Shown here: positions 1 through 12,391 of the stretch, piece by piece
How the letters are laid out: every line of letters begins with the position of its first letter
Numbering within the stretch: position 1 is the stretch's first letter
Assembly (NCBI RefSeq): GCF_900100535.1
Contig: NZ_FNDG01000004.1
Coordinates: forward strand, 124,001-188,000
Direction of reading: 5' to 3'
From: Phytopseudomonas flavescens
GTDB lineage: Bacteria > Pseudomonadota > Gammaproteobacteria > Pseudomonadales > Pseudomonadaceae
DNA length: 64,000 nt
Program-made: the position numbers and the translations under genes
The notes under the pieces: generated by a model
What the model was told of the DNA's origin: nothing
Database searches by the model: none
What the model saw: only the letters and a program-made list of their open reading frames with translations

Positions 1-263
1 TCGAGGGGTTCGGTCGTGCGCTGGCCCGTGAGGTCGGTTCACGCTCGATCACCGTGAATGCGGTGGCGCCGGGTTTCATCGATACCGATATGACCCGTGA
101 ATTGCCGGAAGCACAGCGCGAGATGTTGCTCGCACAGATTCCGCTGGGCCGTCTGGGGCAGGCGCAGGAGATCGCTAACGTGGTTTCTTTCCTTGCCTCC
201 GATGGCGCAGCCTACGTCACGGGGGCTACCATCCCTGTGAACGGTGGGATGTACATGAGCTGA
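1..263 (+). CDS. fabG: 3-oxoacyl-ACP reductase, C-terminal fragment (window starts inside gene)
   Basis: NADPH-dependent reductase of the type II fatty acid synthesis cycle, converting 3-ketoacyl-ACP to 3-hydroxyacyl-ACP in the cytoplasm. Only about the last 87 codons are present, readable from base 3. They show the SDR C-terminal half: the [11 protein letters not shown] segment after the active site, the IPLGRLGQ turn, and the family ending with [18 protein letters not shown] and YMS. The acpP gene lies 191 bp downstream and fabF follows, the standard fab order. The 5' end is outside the window, so the catalytic Ser-Tyr-Lys cannot be checked. Confidence 0.96.
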   Translation, partial: EGFGRALAREVGSRSITVNAVAPGFIDTDMTRELPEAQREMLLAQIPLGRLGQAQEIANVVSFLASDGAAYVTGATIPVNGGMYMS

Positions 264-369
264 ATACAGGCGCTGCCATCGGCGAACGTCTTCGATTCAA
301 CGCAGACTTGGTGGTGAACTGCCGGTTTGCAAACGAGATCGTCGGCGCATTTCCGTGGGCGCCATCGGC

Positions 370-404
370 TTTCAGCTTGAAAAGCTGAAAACCCTTTCTA
401 TACA
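370..404 (+). promoter_or_regulatory. predicted acpP promoter with overlapping inverted repeat
   Basis: A sigma70-like pair, TTGAAA at 377-382 and TATACA at 399-404, has a 16-base spacer and sits about 50 bases before acpP. The -35 box lies inside a perfect inverted repeat: TTTCAGCTT (370-378), a 3-base loop, then AAGCTGAAA (382-390). Acyl carrier protein is needed in large amounts, so a separate promoter inside the fab cluster is expected. The repeat could be an operator; that is inference. Confidence 0.6.
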
Positions 405-454
405 CTTGCCGGCACAACCAGCTGGCTGGATTTGTCCAATAGGAGTGACAACAC

Positions 455-691
455 GTGAGCACCATCGAAGAACGCGTCAAGAAAATCGTTGCCGAGCAAC
501 TGGGCGTGAAGGAAGAAGAAGTAACCAACAGCGCTTCCTTCGTTGAAGACCTGGGTGCCGACTCGCTTGACACCGTTGAGCTGGTGATGGCTCTCGAAGA
601 AGAATTCGAGACCGAGATCCCGGACGAACAAGCCGAGAAGATCACCACTGTTCAGGAAGCCATCGACTACGTTACTGCGCACGCGCAATAA
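455..691 (+). CDS. acpP: acyl carrier protein
   Basis: Carries growing acyl chains as thioesters on a 4'-phosphopantetheine arm during fatty acid and lipid A precursor synthesis. The 78-residue acidic protein has the attachment motif GADSLD with Ser37 as the modified residue (counting the start Met), and ends [15 protein letters not shown] as in other Pseudomonas ACPs. The start is GTG, chosen because AGGAG lies 9 bases upstream and the length fits the family. It sits between fabG and fabF, has its own predicted promoter upstream and a strong terminator downstream, consistent with higher expression than its neighbours. Confidence 0.98.
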   Translation: MSTIEERVKKIVAEQLGVKEEEVTNSASFVEDLGADSLDTVELVMALEEEFETEIPDEQAEKITTVQEAIDYVTAHAQ

Positions 692-715
692 GCAGTTCGT
701 CGCTTCCCGAATCGG

Positions 716-751
716 AAAAGCCGCACGTCTGCAAAGGCGTGCGGCTTTTCT
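716..751 (+). terminator. Rho-independent terminator after acpP
   Basis: A 12-bp perfect stem, AAAAGCCGCACG (716-727) pairing with CGTGCGGCTTTT (738-749), has a 10-base loop and ends in a T run. It lies 25 bases after the acpP stop and would separate the abundant acpP transcript from fabF. Confidence 0.9.
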
Positions 752-905
752 TTGACGGGTCACCGTAAAAAAGCAAGAAAAGCGCCGACGGCGTCTTTCC
801 GCTCGGGTACAACACCCTGAGCCAATCGCCGGATGACAATTTGCCTGGGCAAAGGCTTGCCAGGTGCATCGAGGCGTCGAAAAACCTGAATAAGAGGAGA
901 TTGCT

Positions 906-2150
906 GTGTCGCGTAGACGCGTCGTGGTTACCGGTATGGGCATGTTGTCGCCACTGGGTAACGATGTGCCGAGCAGCTGGCAGGGCATTCTGGCCGGCCG
1001 CAGTGGCATCGGCCTGATCGAACACACGGATCTTTCTGCCTTTTCCACCCGCTTTGGTGGTTCGGTGAAGAATTTCGATGTCGAGCCCTACCTGTCCGCC
1101 AAAGAGGCGCGCAAGCTCGACCTGTTCATCCAGTACGGCCTGGCGGCCAGCTTCCAGGCGGCGCGAGATGCCGGCCTGGAAATCACCGACGCCAATCGTG
1201 ACCGTATCGGTGTGGCCATGGGCTCCGGCATCGGCGGCCTGACCAACATCGAGAACAACTGTAAGTCGTTGCATGAGCAAGGGCCGCGGCGTATTTCACC
1301 GTTCTTCGTGCCGGGCTCGATCATCAACATGATTTCCGGTTTCCTGTCGATCCACCTGGGTCTGCAGGGCCCCAACTACGCCATCGCCACTGCCTGTACC
1401 ACGGGTACCCACTGCATTGGCATGGCGGCGCGCAACATCGCCTATGGCGAGGCCGACGTGATGATCGCCGGTGGCGCCGAGATGGCTGCCTGTGGTCTGG
1501 GCATGGGCGGCTTCGGAGCAGCTCGCGCACTGTCCACCCGCAACGACGAGCCGACCAAAGCCAGCCGTCCGTGGGACAAGGGCCGTGACGGTTTCGTGCT
1601 GTCCGACGGTGCCGGTGCACTGGTGCTCGAGGAACTCGAGCACGCCAAGGCCCGTGGCGCGACCATCTACGCCGAACTGATCGGTTTCGGTATGAGTGGC
1701 GATGCCTTCCACATGACCTCGCCACCCGAGGACGGTGCCGGTGCCGCCCGCTGCATGGCAAATGCCCTGCGTGATGCCGGCATCCAGCCATCGGACGTGC
1801 AATACATCAACGCCCACGGCACTTCCACCTCAGCGGGCGACAAGGCCGAAGTGGCCGCGATCAAGACGGTATTTGGCGATCACGCTCACGCCCTGGCGGT
1901 CAGCTCGACCAAGTCGATGACCGGCCACCTGCTGGGGGCAGCGGGCGCAGTGGAGGCGATCTTCAGCGTGCTGGCGATACGTGATCAGGTTGCACCGCCA
2001 ACCATCAACCTGGACGAGCCGGACGAAGGCTGTGACCTGGACTTCGTGCCCCACGAAGCGCGCAAGATGCCGATCGAGGTGGCGCTGTCCAACTCCTTCG
2101 GGTTCGGTGGTACCAATGGCTCGCTGGTATTCCGCCGGTACGCCGATTGA
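906..2150 (+). CDS. fabF: 3-oxoacyl-ACP synthase II (KAS II)
   Basis: Elongating condensing enzyme: joins malonyl-ACP to acyl-ACP with loss of CO2. The 414-residue thiolase-fold protein has the KAS II triad: Cys164 in ATACTTGTH, His304 in [13 protein letters not shown] and His341 in [14 protein letters not shown], plus the C-terminal [12 protein letters not shown] loop. The GTG start is preceded by AAGAGGAGA. Its TGA stop overlaps the pabC ATG by one base (TGATG), so the two are probably translationally coupled. Length and motifs are normal for the family. Confidence 0.97.
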   Translation: MSRRRVVVTGMGMLSPLGNDVPSSWQGILAGRSGIGLIEHTDLSAFSTRFGGSVKNFDVEPYLSAKEARKLDLFIQYGLAASFQAARDAGLEITDANRDRIGVAMGSGIGGLTNIENNCKSLHEQGPRRISPFFVPGSIINMISGFLSIHLGLQGPNYAIATACTTGTHCIGMAARNIAYGEADVMIAGGAEMAACGLGMGGFGAARALSTRNDEPTKASRPWDKGRDGFVLSDGAGALVLEELEHAKARGATIYAELIGFGMSGDAFHMTSPPEDGAGAARCMANALRDAGIQPSDVQYINAHGTSTSAGDKAEVAAIKTVFGDHAHALAVSSTKSMTGHLLGAAGAVEAIFSVLAIRDQVAPPTINLDEPDEGCDLDFVPHEARKMPIEVALSNSFGFGGTNGSLVFRRYAD

Positions 2151-2962
2151 TGCTCGCCTGGGTCGATGGCCGGCAGGCCACGTCGCTGTCCCTCGTGGAT
2201 CGCGGCCTGGCCTACGGGGACGGCCTGTTCGAGACCATGGCGGTGCAGGGCGGTCGTGCGCTGCTGCTCGAGCGCCATCTGGCACGGCTTATCGCGGGCT
2301 GTACGCGGCTGCGTATCGATCTGGATGCGGATCGCTTGCGCAGCGAACTGTCCGCCTTCTGTGTCGAGCTGGGGCAGGGCGTTGCCAAGCTGATCGTCAC
2401 CCGCGGTGACGGCCAGCGGGGGTATGCCCCATCTGCCGGAGCACCGCGACACATTCTTCAGGCCGGCGCCATGCCGGCTTATCCGCCGCAGCATGGCGAA
2501 AGCGGTATCCGCCTGTTCCCCTGTGAGACCCGCCTGGCCGAGCAACCGCTGCTGGCCGGTCTCAAACACCTCAACCGCCTGGAACAGGTACTGGCCCGCG
2601 CCGAATGGCAGGACGCCGAGCATGCCGAAGGTCTGGTGCGCGATGTGTCCGGGCGGGTGGTCGAGGGCGTGTTCAGCAACCTGTTCCTGGTGCGTGATGG
2701 TGTGCTCTCGACCCCTGAGCTGAGTCGCTGCGGCGTGGCCGGGGTGATGCGTGCCGAGCTGCTGGAGCAGGCGCAAGCCCTGGGTATCATCTGCCAGGTG
2801 CGTGATATCGAGTGGGACGAGCTGCTGGCCGCGGATGAAGTCTTTCTCTGCAACAGCCTGTACGGGGTGTGGCCGGTACGTGAGTTGCAGGAGCGTCACT
2901 GGTCGGTCGGGCCGCTCACCCGTAAACTGCAGGCTGTTGCCCGTCATCTACTGGACTGTTGA
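2150..2962 (+). CDS. pabC: aminodeoxychorismate lyase
   Basis: PLP enzyme that releases pyruvate from 4-amino-4-deoxychorismate to give 4-aminobenzoate for folate. The 270-residue protein belongs to the class IV aminotransferase fold: N-terminal DRGLAYGDGLFETM, predicted PLP lysine Lys139 in GLKHLNRLEQVLAR, and EGVFSNLF later. ATG at 2150 is preferred over the in-frame TTG at 2147 because it gives the usual TGATG junction with fabF. The gene for its partner enzyme, pabB, is about 31 kb away in this window. The unusual lodging of a folate gene between fab and mltG is standard in gammaproteobacteria. Confidence 0.95.
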   Translation: MLAWVDGRQATSLSLVDRGLAYGDGLFETMAVQGGRALLLERHLARLIAGCTRLRIDLDADRLRSELSAFCVELGQGVAKLIVTRGDGQRGYAPSAGAPRHILQAGAMPAYPPQHGESGIRLFPCETRLAEQPLLAGLKHLNRLEQVLARAEWQDAEHAEGLVRDVSGRVVEGVFSNLFLVRDGVLSTPELSRCGVAGVMRAELLEQAQALGIICQVRDIEWDELLAADEVFLCNSLYGVWPVRELQERHWSVGPLTRKLQAVARHLLDC

Positions 2963-2965
2963 TTC

Positions 2966-5638
<2,673 letters not shown>

Positions 5639-5672
5639 AATCGATGCCACGCCACGACATCAGGAATCATGC

Positions 5673-6029
5673 ATGAGCTTGCCACCGAATCTGGGGCCCC
5701 GTAATGGCATCCTGTCCCTGACCATCAAGGACAAGTCCGTGCTTTATGCCGCCTACATGCCCTTCATCAAGAACGGCGGCCTGTTCATCCCCACGAACAA
5801 GAGCTACAAGCTTGGCGATGAAGTGTTCATGCTCCTCAACCTGATGGACGAACCGGAAAAGATCCCGGTTGCCGGCAAGGTGGTGTGGATAACCCCCAAG
5901 GGCGCCCAGGGCAATCGCGCCGCTGGCGTGGGCGTGCAGTTCAACGAGGGTGACAATACCGCCCGCAACAAGATCGAGACTTACCTGGCCGGCGCCCTCA
6001 AGTCCGATCGCCCCACCCATACGATGTAA
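5673..6029 (+). CDS. pilZ: type IV pilus assembly protein PilZ
   Basis: Cytoplasmic protein needed for assembly of type IV pili; in P. aeruginosa and Xanthomonas it works with PilB and FimX-type partners. The 118-residue sequence MSLPPNLGPRNGILSL...GVGVQFNEGDNTARNKIETYLAG is the founding PilZ protein type. It lacks the RxxxR arm that binds cyclic di-GMP in other PilZ domains, as is known for this orthologue. The ATG at 5673 is used because the reading frame upstream of it is holB in another frame. holB ends 34 bases upstream. Confidence 0.95.
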   Translation: MSLPPNLGPRNGILSLTIKDKSVLYAAYMPFIKNGGLFIPTNKSYKLGDEVFMLLNLMDEPEKIPVAGKVVWITPKGAQGNRAAGVGVQFNEGDNTARNKIETYLAGALKSDRPTHTM

Positions 6030-6111
6030 GCGCTGCGAACTACCCGCTGCAGGCGACGAGTTACCTGCGACTCACCTGCGGCTCGGGGCGTGCCGCTCGA
6101 GACTTTATCCC

Positions 6112-6894
6112 ATGCTTATAGATTCCCACTGCCACCTCGATCGCCTCGAGCTGGCCGCCCGCGGCGGTTCGCTGGACGAAGCGCTGGCTGCCGCGCGCGC
6201 TCGCGGTGTCGGCCATTTCCTGTGCATTGGCGTGAGTGCCGACAACGCCGCCACCGTACGCGAGCTGGCGCAGCGCTACGCCGACGTCGACTGCTCCGTC
6301 GGCATCCACCCGCTCGATCTCGAACCTGGCAGCGCCCCGGCGCTGGACTGGCTGCTCACCGAGCTGGATCACCCTGGCGTTGTCGCCATCGGCGAAACCG
6401 GCCTGGACTATCACTACGAGCCGGAAGCCGCCGAGCTGCAACAGGAGGCTTTCCGCCTGCATCTGCAGGCTGCGCAGATCACCGGCAAGCCGGTGATCGT
6501 GCATACCCGCGAAGCCCGTGCCGACACCCTGGCGCTGCTGCGCGAAGCGGCGCTGCCCCAGGGCGGCGTGCTGCACTGCTTCACCGAGGACTGGGAGATG
6601 GCCAGGGCGGCGCTGGATATCGGTTTCTATATTTCCCTGTCCGGCATCGTCACCTTCCGCAACGCCGATGCGCTGCGCGAGGTCGCTCGCCATGTGCCGG
6701 CCGATCGCCTGCTGGTAGAGACCGATTCGCCGTACCTGGCGCCCATCCCGCACCGTGGCAAGCCCAACCTGCCGGAGTACGTGCGTGATGTCGCCGAGTA
6801 TCTGGCCGTGCTGCGTGGCGTCAGCTACGAAGAGCTGGCGCGGCAGACGGGCGAGAACTTCAAGCGCCTGTTCCCGCTGGCCCGGGTGGCCTGA
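6112..6894 (+). CDS. TatD-family metal-dependent hydrolase
   Basis: Predicted metal-dependent DNase/deacylase of the amidohydrolase superfamily. The 260-residue TIM barrel has the metal ligands expected: HxH in DSHCHLDRL (residues 5-7 region), the bridging Glu in AIGETGLDYHYE, His in VIVHTREA, His in LHCFTED, and Asp in LVETDSPYLAPIPHRGKPN. It is the last gene of the fab-holB-pilZ run, 82 bp after pilZ. Orthologues at this place are usually called TatD or YcfH; which subgroup cannot be settled by eye. Confidence 0.92.
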   Translation: MLIDSHCHLDRLELAARGGSLDEALAAARARGVGHFLCIGVSADNAATVRELAQRYADVDCSVGIHPLDLEPGSAPALDWLLTELDHPGVVAIGETGLDYHYEPEAAELQQEAFRLHLQAAQITGKPVIVHTREARADTLALLREAALPQGGVLHCFTEDWEMARAALDIGFYISLSGIVTFRNADALREVARHVPADRLLVETDSPYLAPIPHRGKPNLPEYVRDVAEYLAVLRGVSYEELARQTGENFKRLFPLARVA

Positions 6895-6917
6895 ACCGCC
6901 GTCACCGGGATTGCGCG

Positions 6918-7067
6918 CAAAAAATCGCCCGGAGCGATTTCTGACGTCGCGCAGCGACGGCCCGAAGGGTGGCCGCCATGGACGGCAGGCTACAAAAAAT
7001 CGCCCGGAGCGATTTTTGACGTCGCGCAGCGACGGCCCGAAGGGTGGCCGCCATGGACGGCAGGCCA
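6918..7067. repeat. 75-bp element in two head-to-tail copies
   Basis: Copies at 6918-6992 and 6993-7067 differ at only a few bases. Each holds three small palindromes: AAATCGC-CCGGA-GCGATTT, CGTCGC-GCA-GCGACG, and a GCCGCCATGGACGGC block. The first hairpin followed by T's could terminate tatD transcripts. Translated, the repeat gives arginine-rich peptides (VACRPWRPPFGPSLRD) that are not credible proteins. It adjoins the A-run of the next terminator. Confidence 0.9.
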
Positions 7068-7068
7068 C

Positions 7069-7100
7069 AAAAAAAACCCGGTTTCGCGCAGAAGCCGGGT
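7069..7100 (-). terminator. Rho-independent terminator of the RgsA-like RNA
   Basis: On the minus strand ACCCGG (7100-7095) pairs with CCGGGT (7081-7076) and is followed directly by eight T's (A run 7069-7076 on the plus strand). The loop is 13 bases. Confidence 0.85.
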
Positions 7101-7181
7101 CAAGACCTTTAGGAGTCAAGCGAAGTGCGCGGTCCTCGGCACTCCGGCCGCTGCGACACTTGGGGGGGATGCCGCACCGGT
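7069..7181 (-). ncRNA. rgsA: predicted small regulatory RNA RgsA (P16)
   Basis: RgsA is a stationary-phase, RpoS-dependent Hfq-binding RNA of pseudomonads, known in P. aeruginosa between tatD and the next gene, the same place as here. The minus strand has a sigmaS-like -10, CCAATACT (AATACT at 7193-7188), no clear -35, and a start expected near 7181. The transcript would be about 113 nt, rich in C runs and hairpins, ending at the strong terminator at 7069-7100. The assignment rests on position, promoter type, size and terminator; I could not align it with the Rfam family. Confidence 0.78.
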
Positions 7182-7261
7182 ATCTGAAGTATTGGCCATG
7201 TGCGGCAGACGTCCATCTCCGGCGTTAAACGGATTTGGAATATTTTTCCCATCGTTGAGTG

Positions 7262-8395
7262 CTATTCGCTGGCGAGGCCCCACAGCAGTTTCAGGGTGTG
7301 ATCGATGACCCGTGACTCGGTGTAGAAATGCGGTGACAGGCGAATGCCGCCGCCACGCTGGGCGCAGATCACCTGCTCGCCCTTGAGGCGCTCGTGCAGG
7401 GTGCGATTGTCCCAGCCCGTCAGGGAGAACGTCAGGATACCGGCGCGCTTCTCGCGCTCGATGACGCTGCGCAACTGCACACCGGGGATGTCCCGCAGGC
7501 CATCGAGCAGCCACTGCACGCGCTCGTGCACCGCCTGTTCGACCTGGGGCATGCCCACCTCTTCGAGCAGCGACAGGCTCGCTTCCAGTGCCATGGCGCC
7601 GAGCATGTTGGGGCTGCCGCATTCGAAGCGTCTGGCACTGCGCGCCGGTTGCCAGTCGTCACGGTCGTAGTCGCCGGCGTGCTCGAGCATGTGCCAGCCG
7701 TATTCGTGCAGGGTCAACTGCTCGCGCAGATCCTGACGGCAATAGAACACGCCCAGGCCTTCAGGGCCAAGCAACCACTTGTGGCCGTCGGCCATGGCAA
7801 AGGCGCAGCCGTTGCTTTGCACATCCATGCTCATGGCACCCAGCTGCTGGATGGCATCGACGCATAGCAGAACGCCGCGCCGCTCGCAGCCCGCCCCCAG
7901 GCGTTGCAGATCCAGGCGCAAACCGCTGGCGTACTGCACTGCACTGATGGCCATCAGGCGGGTGCGCGGCGTACAGGCGGCGAGCAGGGCGCTTTCGGCA
8001 TCGCCGTCTTGCAGGTCGACCTGGACGACTTCAACGCCCTGCGGGCGCAGTGCTTCCCAGACGATGCGGTTGGATGGGAACTCCTCGGTGCTGATGATGA
8101 CTTGGTCACCGTCGCGCCAGTCCAGGCCGAAGGCCACGAACGACAGGGCTTCCGACGTGTTCTTGAGCAGCGCGATGTCGGCTCGCGAGGGGGCATTGAG
8201 CAGTCGCGCCAGGCGCTCGCGCAGGCGCCGTTCTGTTTCCAGCCATTGCGGATAATCACGGGCGCCGGTGGTGATGTTCTCGCGAGCGAAGCGTTCTACG
8301 GCCCGTGCGGTGCGTGCCGGCCAGGGGGCGACTGCAGCGTGGTTCAGGTAGTAGAGATCGGCCGGTTGGGGAAACTCGTCGATGATGGCATTCAT
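7262..8395 (-). CDS. class V aminotransferase-fold PLP enzyme
   Basis: Cytoplasmic PLP enzyme of the NifS/CsdA-like class V fold, 377 residues. The PLP lysine lies in MADGHKWLLGPEGLG, preceded by the Asp of CVDAIQQLGA; the N-terminal YYLNHAAVAPWP matches the substrate-loop region of class V enzymes. A cysteine desulfurase active-site loop with catalytic Cys is not visible, so I would not call it a desulfurase; a selenocysteine lyase-like, isopenicillin-N-epimerase-like or kynureninase-like reaction is possible. It is divergent from the TetR gene (75 bp gap), so it is a plausible target of that regulator. Confidence 0.85.
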   Translation of the reverse strand: MNAIIDEFPQPADLYYLNHAAVAPWPARTARAVERFARENITTGARDYPQWLETERRLRERLARLLNAPSRADIALLKNTSEALSFVAFGLDWRDGDQVIISTEEFPSNRIVWEALRPQGVEVVQVDLQDGDAESALLAACTPRTRLMAISAVQYASGLRLDLQRLGAGCERRGVLLCVDAIQQLGAMSMDVQSNGCAFAMADGHKWLLGPEGLGVFYCRQDLREQLTLHEYGWHMLEHAGDYDRDDWQPARSARRFECGSPNMLGAMALEASLSLLEEVGMPQVEQAVHERVQWLLDGLRDIPGVQLRSVIEREKRAGILTFSLTGWDNRTLHERLKGEQVICAQRGGGIRLSPHFYTESRVIDHTLKLLWGLASE

Positions 8396-8469
8396 GAGCG
8401 CGTGATCCGTGCAATTTGGCGTTAGTTAGGCATAATACCGGACTTGAATTCCGACCTTGTCATTTCCTC

Positions 8470-9108
8470 ATGCAGAAAGAACCCCGCAAGATCCGTGAGT
8501 TTCGCCGCCGCGAGCAGGAGATTCTCGACATCGCCCTGAAACTCTTCCTCGAGCAGGGCGAGGACAGCGTGACCGTGGAGATGATTGCAGACGCCGTGGG
8601 TATCGGCAAAGGCACCATCTACAAGCATTTCAAGTCGAAGGCGGAGATCTACCTGCGGCTGATGCTCGACTACGAGCGTGATCTGAACGAGTTGCTGCAT
8701 TCGTCCGATATCGACCGTGACAAGGAAGCGCTGTCGCGGGCCTATTTCGAGTTCCGCATGCGTGACCCGCAACGCTACCGACTGTTCGATCGCCTGGAAG
8801 AAAAGGTGGTCAAGGGTAATCAGGTGCCTGAGCTGGTGGAGCAGTTGCACAGCATCCGCGCCTCCAATTTCGAGCGCCTCACCCAGTTGATCAAGGGGCG
8901 TATCGCCGAAGGCAAGCTCGAAGACGTGCCCCCGTACTTCCACTATTGCGCTGCCTGGGCGCTGGTGCATGGGGCCGTGGCGCTCTATCACTCGCCGTTC
9001 TGGAGCAATGTGCTTGAAGATCAGGAAGGCTTCTTCCAGTTCCTGATGGATATCGGTGTGCGTATGGGCAACAAGCGCAAGCGCGATAGCGAGACGCCTC
9101 CCGCCTGA
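8470..9108 (+). CDS. TetR/AcrR-family transcriptional regulator
   Basis: DNA-binding repressor-type protein of 212 residues. Residues about 10-60 form the TetR helix-turn-helix (ILDIALKLFLEQ...VTVEMIADAVGIGKGTIYKHFKSKAEIYLRL); the C-terminal two-thirds would be the ligand/dimer domain. The start MQKEPRKIREFRRREQ at 8470 fits the family better than an upstream in-frame start at 8416. In P. aeruginosa the orthologue lies next to rgsA and the lipoprotein/DUF1285 genes as here. The ligand is unknown. Confidence 0.9.
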   Translation: MQKEPRKIREFRRREQEILDIALKLFLEQGEDSVTVEMIADAVGIGKGTIYKHFKSKAEIYLRLMLDYERDLNELLHSSDIDRDKEALSRAYFEFRMRDPQRYRLFDRLEEKVVKGNQVPELVEQLHSIRASNFERLTQLIKGRIAEGKLEDVPPYFHYCAAWALVHGAVALYHSPFWSNVLEDQEGFFQFLMDIGVRMGNKRKRDSETPPA

Positions 9109-9208
9109 TCCTGACGGCGTGGTGCGGATGCCACTGAGCCGACTGGCGCGAAACCTGCTTGGAGCAGTCATTCGCCGGTTTTCCGTCGCCGGTATCGGGA
9201 GAGTTCAC

Positions 9209-9814
9209 ATGCGTAATCTGTTCGCCCTGGCCATATTGCTGAGCCTGGTTGGCTGCATGAATGTCAGCGACATGGCCGATGGCGCCACTTACCATCTGCG
9301 TGACGCGGGGGTGCTGGATCACAGCAAGGTAAGGCGTTCGGCGTCCTGGCGGCTGCAGGGCGATTCGTTCATCTACATCGCCCAGGGGCACTTCGCGCCA
9401 ACTGGCAAGCACGCCTACCCGAGGCCCAATGTGGTGGCCGAGGAGGCGTTCCGCGGTTTCGTCGAATACTTCCCCATGGTACGTCGCGCCAAGGCACCTG
9501 TCGGCTTGGATGAAGCGCTGGGCGAAGCCCGTGCCGCGGGTGCCCATTACCTGCTCTACACCCGCTTCGCCTATGCCGATGACCGCATCGGCACCATGGA
9601 AGAGTGGGAGGATCAGGAGGCTTTCGATCGGCTCGGCACCGACCGCAGCGTGCTGCAGTTGATGCTGATCGAGACCAATACTCGCTATCTGGTGGATACC
9701 GCGCGGATCCGCAGCCGTGGTGGCTTCCTGACATTTTACGACGGCAAGCCCGAGGATCTCATCCGCGCGCCGCTCGAGGATTATGCGCGTACACTGCTCG
9801 GATTCAGTCGTTGA
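9209..9814 (+). CDS. DUF4823-like lipoprotein
   Basis: Predicted envelope lipoprotein of 201 residues, function unknown. MRNLFALAILLSLVGC is a lipoprotein signal with Cys16 as the modified residue; Ser or Asn is not at +2 as Asp, so outer-membrane sorting is likely. The mature part has an ASWRLQGDSFIYIAQGHFA segment and reads as a compact soluble domain. ATG 9209 is chosen because GGGAGAG precedes it and it begins the signal peptide exactly; an in-frame ATG at 9128 would bury the signal. The DUF number is from memory and tentative. Confidence 0.8.
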   Translation: MRNLFALAILLSLVGCMNVSDMADGATYHLRDAGVLDHSKVRRSASWRLQGDSFIYIAQGHFAPTGKHAYPRPNVVAEEAFRGFVEYFPMVRRAKAPVGLDEALGEARAAGAHYLLYTRFAYADDRIGTMEEWEDQEAFDRLGTDRSVLQLMLIETNTRYLVDTARIRSRGGFLTFYDGKPEDLIRAPLEDYARTLLGFSR

Positions 9815-9853
9815 GGGCACTGCCTGGTGCTCCACAGGGCGTGAGGAAGGTTG

Positions 9854-10420
9854 ATGAGTGAACGCGACAAGGCCGGTGACCTGCTGGCGCAGATTCCGCC
9901 AGCGGGCAGCAAGGGCATGCCGCCGGTGCATTTGTGGAATCCCGATTTCTGCGGCGACATCGACATGCGTATCGCCCGTGACGGCTCGTGGTTCTACATG
10001 GGGACACCCATTGGCCGGCCAGCCATGGTGCGCCTGTTCTCGACGATCATTCTCCGTGATGGCGACGACTATTTTCTGGTCACGCCGGTAGAAAAGGTCG
10101 GTATCAAGGTCGATGACGCGCCTTTCGTGGCAGTCTCCGTGCAGGTGACGGGGCAGGGTGAAGGGCAGGTGCTGCGCTTCGTCAGCAATGTCGGCGACGA
10201 GGTGGAGGCAGGCGCCGAGCACCCGTTGCGGGTCGAACTGGATGCGCAGACCCAGGAGCCCTCACCCTATGTGCATGTGCGGGCCAACCTGGAAGCGCTG
10301 ATCCATCGCAACGTCTTCTACCAATTGGTCGAGCTGGCGCAAGCCCGTGAAATCGACGGCCAGCCTTGGCTGGGCGTGTGGAGTGGTGGCGTGTTCTTTC
10401 CCATCGGGCCGCTGGAATAG
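9854..10420 (+). CDS. DUF1285 domain protein
   Basis: Soluble 188-residue protein of unknown function found widely in proteobacteria. The conserved block [18 protein letters not shown] and the later [24 protein letters not shown] are typical of DUF1285. GAGGAAGG precedes the ATG at 9854. It follows the lipoprotein gene by 39 bp and is closed by a strong bidirectional terminator. No catalytic signature is seen. Confidence 0.88.
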   Translation: MSERDKAGDLLAQIPPAGSKGMPPVHLWNPDFCGDIDMRIARDGSWFYMGTPIGRPAMVRLFSTIILRDGDDYFLVTPVEKVGIKVDDAPFVAVSVQVTGQGEGQVLRFVSNVGDEVEAGAEHPLRVELDAQTQEPSPYVHVRANLEALIHRNVFYQLVELAQAREIDGQPWLGVWSGGVFFPIGPLE

Positions 10421-10429
10421 CAGCAATAA

Positions 10430-10453
10430 AAAAGGCTCCCTAGGGAGCCTTTT
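10430..10453. terminator. bidirectional terminator
   Basis: A perfect 24-base palindrome AAAAGGCTCCC-TA-GGGAGCCTTTT gives a stem flanked by A and T runs on both sides. It lies 9 bases after the DUF1285 stop, and facing it the etfD transcript ends about 157 bases away. Confidence 0.9.
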
Positions 10454-10464
10454 GGGGGTGATTT

Positions 10465-10609
10465 TTGCCGGCCTTGCGAGCTAGAGCCCTGCAAGGCCTA
10501 GGCGGCCCCGCAAAAACAGGCGAGGACGCGGAGTGTACTGTTGTACATCAGCGGTCCGAGTCTGTTTTTAACGCCGCAGGGCCCAGGGCCGACGCGCAGC
10601 TGGCCGTAG
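10465..10609. repeat. REP-like palindromic intergenic element
   Basis: The core 10511-10573 is an imperfect inverted repeat: CAAAAACAGGCGAGGACGCG at the left, TGTAC-TGTT-GTACA in the centre, and CCGAGTCTGTTTTTAACG at the right. It is flanked by CCTTGCGAGCTAG, a 13-base string that recurs near 46608. I recall this class of sequence as a frequent non-coding repeat in several Pseudomonas genomes. No ORF is credible here. Confidence 0.6.
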
Positions 10610-12274
<1,665 letters not shown>

Positions 12275-12346
12275 GGGCTATCTCCTCATCAAAGGCTCTC
12301 TAATTTTTCATGGCGAGCCGGCATCCTTCCCAAGGCACGCCCGCGC

Positions 12347-12375
12347 AGTATATAGGCAGCCTTGATAGGGGCCAA
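12347..12375 (-). promoter_or_regulatory. predicted etfD promoter
   Basis: On the minus strand TTGGCC (12375-12370), a 17-base spacer and a perfect -10 TATACT (12352-12347). The start would be about 70 bases before the etfD ATG. Confidence 0.65.
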
Positions 12376-12377
12376 TA

Positions 12378-12391
12378 CAAACGTTTGTTTG
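12378..12391. promoter_or_regulatory. PsrA-like operator between etfD and etfBA
   Basis: CAAAC-GTTT-GTTTG matches the published PsrA consensus form (G/C)AAAC-N2-4-GTTT(G/C). PsrA is the fatty-acid-responsive TetR-family repressor of beta-oxidation genes in pseudomonads, and I recall etf genes among its reported targets. The site is 2 bp from the etfD -35 and overlaps the proposed etfB -35. Confidence 0.7.

Noticed and set aside
7116..7210. Possible small peptide genes on the minus strand (MANTSDTGAAS..., MDVCRTWP...)
   Set aside because: They fall inside or just before the predicted RgsA RNA, lack a properly spaced ribosome site, and the RNA explanation fits position and terminator better.
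6755..7228. Arg-rich ORF with repeated VACRPWRPPFGPSLRD-like peptide
   Set aside because: It arises from the 75-bp tandem repeat, overlaps tatD out of frame and has no start signal.
7262..8395. Cysteine desulfurase (IscS/SufS) assignment
   Set aside because: Class V fold and PLP lysine are present, but the active-site Cys loop near the C-terminus is not, and no Fe-S cluster genes are nearby.
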